Assembly: GCF_039555335.1 (NCBI RefSeq)
Contig: NC_092646.1
Location: 31,139,680 to 31,203,679, forward strand
Source of the DNA: Amphiura filiformis
Lineage: Eukaryota > Echinodermata > Ophiuroidea > Amphilepidida > Amphiuridae
Direction of reading: 5' to 3'
DNA: 64,000 bases
The translations under genes were made by a program, and so were the position numbers. The notes under the pieces are model-generated. The model saw only the letters and a list, made by a program, of their open reading frames with translations. It made no database searches and was not told the DNA's origin. The stretch's first letter is position 1. The number at the start of each line of letters is the position of its first letter. Positions 46,401-58,400 of the stretch are shown here, piece after piece.

Positions 46401-49400
46401 GGGATATATGCATTATGCTCTATGTCATAAAAGGTATGCATCATGAATCAGACAGGAGCTCTTATAGGAGTTGGCTCAATAAGGCTGAGAACTTAACAAC
46501 ATTATAACCAATAGGATAAAGAAAAGCTTTCAGTGGCATTGGTTGAGAAACATTAAGAATAATTCTCTTTGAACCGCTGAGATGATTTCCCCGGGATGAT
46601 TTCATTTTGTTTTTATAGCTTGTTCCAGACAAACCAATCAAGATAACATTTGGTTTCAATCCCAAGAAGAACCAATATGGCATGTTAATGTATTATAAAA
46701 ACAGGCTCATCAAACCCTATGAAAAAGTTGGATACCAGTTGAAGGTGAGTGAACAGAACCGAGTGGTATGGGGCTGTGCAATAATTATGAGCCCCAAAAA
46801 TTGCTTGCCCCCTTTTCGGCCCGCCAAAAATCTTTCCTCCCCCTTTACACATGCCAAATTTTTTTGATCCTAATTTGTAAACCTTAAATGGTCTAGATAT
46901 ATATGTTGCGAGCAGGAAAATTTGCATATTTTAATAAAAAGGCTAAAAAAAAACGTTCTAAAAAATCTTAGGAAAACAGTACGAAAAATTTTACCCTCCC
47001 CCAGGCTCATAATTACTGCACAGCCCCTAAGTGCAAAAAGGCCCTATCTGTAATGGCTGCCCCATAAACATTTTGCCTGTGACTTTAATAATCAATGAAC
47101 TTGGGGTCCAGAATGTTATAAAGAACACATGTTTTTTCAGGGTGCACTCAGCTATATTTTTACCTCGGTGTTGTCTCTTTTCACCCGAGCTTCCATAGAA
47201 CAATAATGTTTAAACCTATAAAAACATTTCAGTTTTAATCCTAAAATGCGAAATAATGGGGTTATCCCTGGGGGTTATCCTTAGTGTAAGAGAGCACAAA
47301 ATACTAATAGGATTAGAGTTAGGGTTAGGGTTAGGATTTAGGGTTAGGGTAAAGGTTAGGGTTAGGGATAGGATTAGAGTTGGGTTTGTTTGGTATTCTC
47401 TTACATGAAGGATACACCAAATAATGTGATTACACATGCTAGTCACATAATTTGTGGGATGCGGTGCACACATTCAAGTTGCATTATCAGGGGTAGGGCT
47501 GGCAGGTTAAAACAAGGGGCAGTGATAGTTTGACCCCGGTGATAGTGCGACCCTTTTCCAGGTAATATGGCCAGGGCAAGTTGATACAATTTTAAGGGCG
47601 AGCCCTAGCGCATGTTAAACAATCTAGGTTTTCATACCTAAATACATGTGTGTTAAGTAAGATCATTGTATTAATGACTTTAATACCTAAATAAAACGGT
47701 CTGTAAAAATTGATTCGTGCACAAAATATGTCATGCACCGCTATTATCAGCTCTCACAGTCTATGATGGTTTTGGTACATGCAGTAATTCTGATCTCATG
47801 CTAATTTTTTTTCTCAGCCTGATCAACGTGGTGTTGGTGTCCTTGGTGTAGTGGAGTGTAACTTCATAGAGCCAACACACAACAAACAAGACTTCCTGAG
47901 TTCCAAAGTTTATAGGTGAGTTATTCTGTGCAGCTATAAGATAATTGCATGAGAAATTTCTAATTTTTATAGTATTTCTTTATCTAAGAAATCCTAATTT
48001 CCTTCCAAATGGTCAAATTTCTATACAAATGTCCAAATTTCCTGGGAAGGGGCATCACTGGATCCAAGAACAATTATCCCTGCCATGGAAAACTATCTCT
48101 GACACAGAATATGTTGTTTGGTAACAAATGATCAGGCCAGGCCTAACAATTTTCATGGCATGAAATCCTGTGGCGCTCCTCACAATTTGCCCTTCTCCGC
48201 ACAATAAGACTTGGTTCGCGCAATTGGGACTTTTTCTGCACAATCCACCAATTTCATGCCAAATTTCTGCAAAATATAGGTGTTTTCTACTTGCTTTCTG
48301 CCATTTTGCTCAAGAAAAAGGATTTGACATCCTCGATGTAAACCTTGCCCAAGCGCTGTTCTTCCAAACCAGTGGTGTCATCAAAACTCTGTGCAAATCC
48401 CAGTGAAATTTTCCAGTAAATTTAGGGGTGGGGTACGAGATGGGTAACAATGATGGGGTAGGGGTTGAGGTTAGAGGGGTGGGATGAGGGTAAGGGAGGG
48501 GCAGGTTGTGGGGGGAGCATATAAATACAATAGATTTGGGTACCAGGTCTTATTGTTGGCATCTCCTCCTCGCATCAAATAGTTAACACCTTTTGTTTTT
48601 ATTTTCTTTAATATCATTGCAGTTGTTTAATAAAGGCATTGGGTGAAAAATTGAATGATTATTGGAATGAGAAAATGGGCAATCCAGAAGGCGAAATAGT
48701 GGACTTGGTTCAACCAGACCCAGAAGAGGACATGTAAGTAATCTTATAATAAGGATTTCTTGAGTTACGTCAGAATAAACATTGTTTTGAGACAGCCGTG
48801 TATCTATCACTCGCCTTGTAGAACATGAAAGATACTATTATTTTTAATGTTGAAGCATTAAAACAGATCAACTGTAATATCATGTTAACCCTAACCCCCT
48901 AAGGGCTTTTTGGCGACGGGAAGGGAAAGAAGGAAAGAATAAAGAGAGAAAAGCAGGAAAGAAGTTGTTTGCTCTGGGTGGGATTCGAACCCGAGACCCC
49001 TCGCATGCCAAGCACTCGGTCGGCGACACTTTGCCACGGGTCTTGGGCTTCGCTGGCCAGCGAAACCGTGCCTATATATCACTTAGGGCGATTGCGTCAT
49101 CACACCACGTGGGATGCATGCACGAGCAGCGCATATATCAAGTAGTATTTTGTAGTATTCAGGCGGGTTAGGGTTAAGGTAAAGCTTGCAAGGTGAAAGT
49201 GATTTTTTGAAATATTAGTCCTATTAAGTTCATATTTGGTCACAGTGATACTCAGGTGACACCAATTTGAAAAATGGGTGAAAGAAAAATTCTGCGCATA
49301 CGGTTGCCATGGAAACGGCGGCCATCTTGGATTTTAAGGATATCAGATTGCGCGCAGTTTTTTCTTCACTTCCAATTATCTGAAATTCATGAAATTTGGT

Positions 49401-52400
49401 ATAATTACAGGGTATGTATACCTTTAAACTCAAATGGAAAGCTTTTTTCGAAAAATCAAAATTAATTAGGGAAATGAGGACGTTAAAATTCAAATTACGC
49501 ATTTTTGCGCCCAAACTTCGGAAAAAATCACTTTTTTTCAAAAATTGAGCAAAATTTTAAAAAAGCTCTCCATTTGAGTTTGAAGGTATGTAACCTCTAC
49601 ATACATGCCAAATTTCATTGAGCTGTGATATACAGAAGTTGAAAAAAAGCTGCGCACAAGGTTCAAACAACGCAAAACGACAAAATGGCTGAAAATGACA
49701 TTTAAAGTCTAGAAACACTGAATTTTGGAAATTGGGTCAAATTATTTAACTTATCAATTTAAAATTGTCAAAAATTTAAATAATTGTTAATCACTAAAAA
49801 CTGTCAAAAAATCAGGTCATTTGTACCTTAAATTAGCTTAATTCTAGAAGAGTGTTCAAAATAAACTCCTGAAAACAATAAAATACATAAGAAATTCAAC
49901 GCATGTAAAAGGATAGGAAAATAACAATTTCGTCTGCGTGTATTTCATTTTAATCAAGCAGCATTTCAAAACCGAAAGTCGGATTCAAATGAAATAAAAA
50001 GCATTCGATAGCTAAGATTGTACCGTAATTTCTGGAATATAAGCCGCGGCTTATACGTTAATTTTGGAGCCGCCGAAAGTCAGTGCGGCTTATACGGCGG
50101 TGCGGCTTATACAGCAACGTTTGAAGAAGAAAAAAATACAACGAGAGAGAAAAAAAATCTCCGGCTCGGCCGCTAGTGAGTGAGGCAATCGACAAATCGT
50201 TCAAAGTCAAGGAACATCGTTTACTGTAATCCTCTTAAGCCGTTTCATTCTCTATGGACTGTTTGGTTTACCTGGGGTGATCGACAGCATAGACAGTCTC
50301 ATCGATTGTCCGAGTATTATCAATAGACGCCGCCATCATCTACTCTAGTCATGATCGCATTCATGCATTGATTGGAATATTCCGGGGATTATTCATTCAT
50401 TCATTCTATTTTTATACCCGAACTGTAGCGATTTATTAAATTAAAGTTTCGATTATGAAAATCAAAAAATTTATTGTCAATGTTTCTTGCATGTTTAATT
50501 TGAATCTTGAACAACCTATGACGTTTGAGTAAAAAGAAATGATTGTTGTTGTTTTTGTAAATGTTGCATCTTTCATGTTTGATTGATCCTTGAAAACAAA
50601 ATATGAAGTGCAGGCCTACCTTCATTCAACCCACAGCCGACTTGCGAATAACTTGACATATGCTCCACATTTTGTAGTAAATCACTGAACAACAATTATT
50701 TTATACATCTGACAATTCACATTGCTGCTGAGAGTGATGACATTTTGTTTTAAAATGACGTCAAAAATGAAATGCACATCTAATATTCACGGAAAGTTGC
50801 CCGGGAAAGTTGTTATTTCTGGTATTTCACACATTGGGTATTTCCCTCATTAATTATTAATTATTCATAAATTCATTCATACACGATCGTGATTCTGTCC
50901 ATGCGCACGCGCACCGCATGTTGACCACTCCTTGGATGGGATACAACCGGTTTTTTCCTGTTGCACACAGCACATGTTTACACAACTCAGTATTCAATTA
51001 AAGTTTGGGTATAAAATAAATATATTATTAATGTTTCTTGCGTGTTTAATTTCTTTCTTGAACAAATTTATCATTGAAGTTTTGAGTCCAAAAATATGAT
51101 TGTTGTTGTTTTTAATATATTATAAATGTTTATCTTTCATGTTTGATTTTTTTAAATGACTCCAAAAGTGAAATGCCCGCTTGCAGATAAGTTTACATTT
51201 TTGGTAAACAACATATCGCAATCATGTACTTCATGCGGGGTATTTCCCTCATTAATTATTCATAAGTTCATTCATACGACCGTGGGAAACTCCCTATTTC
51301 AGTGTGCTTACCTGGGCATATGCCTCGTGGTTAGCCTCGTGGGTGCTGGCGCCGGGGGCCGGGGTGATGATGTCACATGTATTTTGTGTTGATTCTGATT
51401 TGTACAAAAATGATCTGCAGATGGGTTTTGTTTCATCAGAGAAAATGTCTGGTTTCATATACAAATATTTTTAAATAACTTTATGGTTAAGAAGTTTATT
51501 TAAAAAAATGATTGTAATTGTTTATTTTTTTTAAACTTCCACCATAAAAGTCTTGTATAAAAAAAAAGTCGGCCATCTTAAATAATGTTGTGGCGTGGTG
51601 AATGAAATCACGGTAATGTATAATGCACGCTGTACGAACTGTGATCGATTCAAAATCCGACTTCTGGCAATTTTTTTCCAATCTTAATTTTCTATTGAAG
51701 TCAATGTTAATAGGCCTACATTTATTCATCTAAAAAGCCTAAATAACAATGCTTTTTGTCTCTTTTTTCTTATTCTGACGAATTTACGTTTTTACACCCT
51801 TGTAGTACTAGCATGCCTAATTAATTAAACTTTTTACAGCAATAATATTGCATTTCGTCAGGAGCGGGAGAGGGGTCAACGCACTTAGCACGTGCTAAAG
51901 TTTGCAGCGCGAGCGCGGTATACCATATTTTGGTCACACTCAAAATCATTGATACGTGAGGTCAACGCACTAATAGCTAGTGATGGTTTGGCCTATTGGA
52001 TTATTTAAAAAATATAAAATAGTTTTAAAAAGTATATTGTATGCAAGAATGAATCGATACGCAACATGTTTAAAAATGTCACTACTTCCCCTGCCGATTA
52101 TTGAATGAACAACATTATAACAAAAAAGATCGATTGGATTATTTGGATAGCAGTGATCATACACGACACGGCCGATTAGTGCGTGCTGATAATTTTAAAA
52201 AGACATCAACATGTTAATTTACATGCAGACGCGAGGATTTAAACAAAATAAAGTGTTTTAAAAAAGGTAGACTTTCATTATACATGTACAAAATTTGTTT
52301 TAATATAATATTGGTTACTTAAAACAAATAATTATCACACTCCTCAGTTTGCTTTGTAGCGCCACAATCGTGACAATAGCGCATTACAGTGGTGTATGCA

Positions 52401-55400
52401 TGTCAAAAGTCGGCCGTCCTTGGTGCGGCTTATATGGCGGTGCGGCTTATACGCCGACATTTGAATCTTATTTTACCAATTTTTCGGACCTGCGGCTTAT
52501 ACTCCGTGCGGCCAATATGCCGGAAATTACGGTACATTTTTAAATTATCAAAAAACCTCAAAATGCAATTTTTACCCCTATTTCCCGTTTTCACCTTGCA
52601 AGCTTTACTTAAGATATATTGTACATCCAAAATAAAACAAAAAATTTACACCTTTCTGGGGGGTGATGGGAATCTTAGTTGGGAGTGGGCAGGCTCTGAT
52701 CGATCTAAAGTGATGGGTGTCAGCGCAGGTGTATAAAATGCTTGGTGTTTGTGAGAACAATGTCAATTTACCTTAACTTTTCGTTGTAGTAAAACCCCAA
52801 ATCTGTGTACACCCCATGTACACTAGCTAATTTTAATGCATAATGCAAGTGGTATCACTCTGCTGATTCTTAGTTTTTTCAGCAAATAAATTAAGTTAAT
52901 TTATACCCATAGCCTTTCAACAGTACACATTCCCATGGGTAACCAGTTGAAGAGGTTCTAAACATGCGGGTGTACCGTATTTGTGTGTTAATTTATACTT
53001 CAATTTCTTTCTATCTGTCAAACAGTCATCCAGACGATAATTGGGTACAATGTGATCGTTGTGACAAGTGGCGTAAGCTGCCACCAAACGCAAACTTAGA
53101 AGTCGTGGAACAGGAGGATGTAGAGTGGTTCTGTGAGATGAACCCGGATTCACACCATAGGTGAGTGGATAAAATTAATGTGATACAAATAATAACCAGA
53201 ACCAGACTACTGCGTTCAAATAAAAAGTTGCTAGCATTTTCCTTTTGTGAGTGTGTGTCGTCGTCCATTTCACATAACCGCAGAGTAAGAAGTTAGACAA
53301 CATTCTTCAAACTTACCAAATCCTGGCGTGGATGTTGCTTTATTTGTGAGATAATTAATCAATAACTTCATTTCAAATGGACCGTTTCACATACATAAGA
53401 GTGTATGTTCTAAAAGCCATTCCTTTACACATGTTTGTCAAAGTGGCGTATCTTGCCGACCCTAAAAATTGCTGTTTCACAAAATGACCTATCGTAAAAA
53501 TTTTAATAATAAATAATTTGTATAATCTTTCAGCCGTTGTGACATAGCAGAAGAACCAGAAGACGTGGATGAAGCAAAACCTTCATACAAAAAGACATTC
53601 AAGAAAAGACAGTAAGTCAGTTTAGTTTAAGCAGGATGATGTCCATTGTCATTCCATGCTATTTCCACCTTATATATGTGACACGATCTGTTTCAGGGGG
53701 GCCAAAGGAGGCGTTTTTTTTAATTGAGTTACTATAAGTATTATTACCTTATACAAACATTAGGCTATTAAACAACATACATTAAAAACACCCAAGGTGT
53801 AGCATATTGGTTCTAAAGTTGTTTGTCCAGAACATTTACTTTTTGACTTTTATGGCAATTAATCTACAAATTATATTCATTCATTCATTCATTCATTCAT
53901 ATTTTATTTTCATCAATCATCAAAATGCATGTAATACATAAAAGCCAACAAAGTAATACAAAATATATAAAGCTAGAATATTAAATACAATCAGGAATCA
54001 ATAGTATAATCAAGTAGTTACGATTAAATCAATATAATGTAAGTCAATACAGTAATATAATAATGCATGCTTAAGCAGACTACATTTTAAATGACAGTAA
54101 TGATAATAATAATAATAATGATGATGATAATAATAATAATAACACAAATAATAATAATGATAATACAATATAGTACTGCATGATTAATTATTAAGCAAGA
54201 TTAAGCAAGCATTAGATTATACAAAATATATGAACGATCATTGATATAATGAATAGTCAAATTTAATACGAAATATGAGGCAAGAATTAATGGTATAATT
54301 ATATATCGATACAATCTATTAGTAACAATTATATCAGTATAATATAAATAAATACAACAACATAATAATGCATGCTTATCAGAATACATTTTAAATGGTC
54401 ATTGATACAATAAATACAAAGTATAGTAATACAATTCTAAACTAGGTTGTTGAGCAAAGGAAATTGAGAGGGAAAAGAGATGATTGACGAGGACTCTGCT
54501 AAACGCGGGGCGTGAGGTGCAGAGACCTCATTGACACACAAACATACACATACACATATCCGACAGAAAGAAAAGAAGAGAAAAGGATATAAAAGGGAAG
54601 AAAAAGAAAGAGAAAGAGAAGAATAGTGAAAGTCATAGCTACTAATTACGTCAAGAGCATAATGGAAACAAACGCCTACGGTTTCTGATGATGATTCTGA
54701 TGATGCAGTATTAATGTGAAGTTCGGTGGCTACTATTGTAGGAATGCAAGCAGTAGAAGATAATTAAAGCACACAAAGGGAACACTGGGGGAACACAATA
54801 CAAAGATTGGATAGCAGCGAAGTAGAATTTAAAAGAATCAAGCACAACTACCGTAAAGCTTCGAGGGTAAACATGTAGTGTCTATGCCAAATCATATTCA
54901 CCGATGAGACATTTTTTCAGCCTGCTTTTAAAGGCAACATGTGATACAGAGTGTTTGATGTTAAGAGGAGAGAGTTCCAGAGAAGTGGTCCTCTGGTTTT
55001 AGAGGTGTTACCAGCAAGAACAGATTTAGTAGGAATGATGAATGGCTCATTAGCATGTCTGGTGTTATAGGGGTGAGCAAATACATCAATGTTGAAAAAA
55101 TTGTCATGAAGAAGATCAGGAGGGAGTAGACCATTATAAAACTGAAACATAAAAGAACCAAGTTGAAGCTTATAGATATCATAGAGTTTTAGAGTTTGAA
55201 GGGAGGAAAATAGAGGATCAGTGTGAGCAAGCCATAGGGAGTAGGTACAAGTTCTAATAACTCTCTTTTGAAGAAGGAACAGTGAATGTAGGTTAGAGTT
55301 GTTGGGGTCAGCCCATACCAGGGCACCATAGGAAAGATATGGGAGGACAAGGGAGTTATAGAGAGTAAGAATAGAAGATGAAGGGATGAATTGCCTGACC

Positions 55401-58400
55401 TTACGGATGATGCCGTTGTATTTGGAAACTATTTTGAAATGTGCTGTGTGTGGGAGTTCCAGGAAAGGTTGTGATCTATAAGCAGGCCTAAGAATTTGGT
55501 AGTGTTTACTTTTTTCAATAGGTGTGCTATCTATTTTAATATCATAAGAAATATCAGGTTTATTGTTATGTTTATTTTTGAATACAATATAGTTCGTTTT
55601 CTTTATATTTAGTGACAATTTATTTAATTTAAACCAGTTAGATATTATTTTAAGTTCTCTATTTACAGTTAATTCAAGTAATTTAGGGTCACGGTGTGAA
55701 AAAAGTATATTGGTATCATCAGCAAACAATATGAAATGTGGAGTAGATGTTGTGCAGGGAAGATCATTGATGTAGAGTAGAAAAAGAAGAGGACCCAAGA
55801 TAGATCCTTGGGGGACACCGCAGGTTACATCAGAAGAATAAGAACAAGAGCCATTAATCATGACTTTTTGGCTTCTTCCAGAAAGGTAGTTTTTGACCCA
55901 ATCATTAGCAAGACCTCGAATACCATAATGATACAGTTTGTCAAGAAGGATTGTGTGGTTTATGGTATCGAAGGCCTTGCTAAGATCCAAAAAGATACCA
56001 ATTGTGTGGAGTCTCTGATCTAGATTATCAGCAATCCTACAATAAAGATCATTCACTGCCATGTTGGTGGACCTTCCTGGTCTAAAACCATACTGATGTT
56101 TAGTTAGTATATTGTTGCGGGTGATAAAATCTTCGATCCTAATATATACAATTCTTTCAAGAAGTTTGGAGATAGTTGGAAGAATGGAAATGGGCCTGTA
56201 GTTGGTAAAGTCATGTTTGTTACCAGACTTGAAGATGGGGGTAACGTTGGCTTGCTTCAGTGTTGATGGTATGCCTGTGGAGAGGGATAGATTAAAGATA
56301 TGTGCAAGTATGGTGCTGATGGAAGGAATGATTTTTTTTAGAAGGTTGTTGCTGATGCAGTCATTACTACTACTGTGACTGTTTTTAAGTTTAGAAGTTA
56401 ATTTAATGATCTCCTCTGAGCATGTTGGAGATAAAAACAAACTATCAGGGCTATTGTTTGAAGAAAATGTATGATTAAACTCAGGCGGTGGATCAGGAAT
56501 CTTCTTAGCCAGTGTTATACCTATATTAGCAAAGAATGAATTAAATTGATCAGCAATTTGTTTATTGTCGGTTAATTTAGAACCATCTTTATCAACGAAA
56601 AACTCAGGTAGTTTAGATTTTTTATTTCTGCCTAATAAGTTATTTTGTGTTTGCCACATTCTTTTTGTATTATTTTTATTATCTTCTATTTTAGTTGTAA
56701 TATAATTTCTTTTGCTAGTTCTAAGAAGTTGGTTTAAATAGTTCCTATAATTAGTATATTTATTTTTATTTTCCGAATTTGGTTTTGAAATGTAAGTTTT
56801 GTAAAGTTTATCCTTGGTTTTAATAGATTTAATGAGTGCTTTAGTTACCCACGGTTTTTTCGGAGTATTACGTTTAGATATTTTTTATTTTTAGTGGGCA
56901 ATGAATATTAAGAAGGTCATTGAATTTATGAATGAATAAATTATACGCATCATTGGGGTTAGAAGAACTTTCAACAACATGCCAATCAACTAGAGAAAGC
57001 GCATTTTTTAAACCATTAATATTGTTCGGGTGGAATTGACGCTGTTGGTGGGTTTGCGTAGTTTTAATTGGCTTGTTGTTGTCAGTTAGTTTAGTGATGA
57101 AGACAGGGAAGTGATCGGACAAATCCGTGACAACAATGCCAGAGTTGATGATACTAGTGATGTCGTTTGTAAATATGTTGTCGATTAATGTTGCAGAGGT
57201 GTGTCCATTTTTGTTGGTTTTAATGTGGGTGGGTCGACGAGTGATGGTTGGGATGTAATCATGCGAGTAAAATAAATTCAGGAATTCAGAAACCTTGGAG
57301 TTGCTCTCGTGAACAAGAAGATCAATATTGAAGTCACCCATAATAAAACAAGTCTTTTTCTCTCTAGAAACAAGATCGAGTGTGTTTGTTAGAGATGATA
57401 TAAAATCCGCAAAGATGACGTACTCTGGTTTGTAGACAATGCCAATGATGACCTTTTGGGAGTTATGGGTTGTTTCAATAAAGATAGAGTCGCAATGTTC
57501 GGCAGTGATGTTTAGATCAGTTCTGATAGAATAATTGATGCTTGACTTGATGAATAACGAACAACCGCCACCGCGACGACCTTTTCTAACACAATTTTCA
57601 ACGGTAAAATCACCAAAATCACAAAGCAAGGAGTTGTCATCAGAAGTAAACCATGTTTCTGAGAACCCGTAAATGTCAAAATGCTGATTTAAAACAGAGA
57701 GATAGTCAATGACATCATTAGAATGTTTAGCAAGGCTGCTGGAATTTAAATGAAAAAGAGAGAAATTACAGTCATTTAGGCTAGGTTGGTGATTCTGGAT
57801 GGTACTTGAGTCATAGTAGGTACAGCAGGCTTCATTATTAACATTAGTAACATCAGTATCATCAGACGAACCATCAGACGGGTGTAGTGAGCTATTAAAG
57901 GAAAAGGGATGGAAAATAAGATCAGAAATTAGTTCAGAGTTAAAAGAAGTAGGGTCGGACATGAAAATATACAATACAAATCAGTATGAAAAAAATTAGC
58001 TTAATTATACAAAAAAAAAAATATATACAATGAATTAAATATACCTAAATAAAATAGGTATAACCCAGTTTACTAGGAGTAAAAAAAAACCATAGATGTG
58101 ACTAAAAGCTTGAAAGATTTGGATCTCATGTTGAATTTGGATGTGTCAGACTCATCCATTATCAATGAAAACTGATATACGCACTAAAGGTACCAATCAT
58201 TTTGATATAGCTTGTATAATTATGTGTGTAAAATGAATTTCAAATTTTACATTTTATTTCTCCCCAGGCTAGCGGCTCAAGTGGCAGAATACCAACGCAA
58301 AAAAGATGAAGATGCCCGCAAAAGACAAGAGGTAATCAGCTATAAAGTGGTTTATTCATGAAATTACTAGATGATTGCATTCAGCCCTATCTATGTTTGT

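Larger units (their letters stand above)
53874..58090 (-). mobile_element. Non-LTR retrotransposon (LINE) with APE endonuclease and RT
   Basis: An almost full-length LINE inserted antisense in intron 12 of gene B. Endonuclease comes first (57974 down to 56874), then RT (56880 to 54917), then a long 3' region with AT-rich microsatellites, and a tail of six GAAT units (read on the minus strand) at 53874-53900. The 5' end is near 58000-58090. Clade is CR1/Jockey-like by layout; not settled. Confidence 0.85.
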
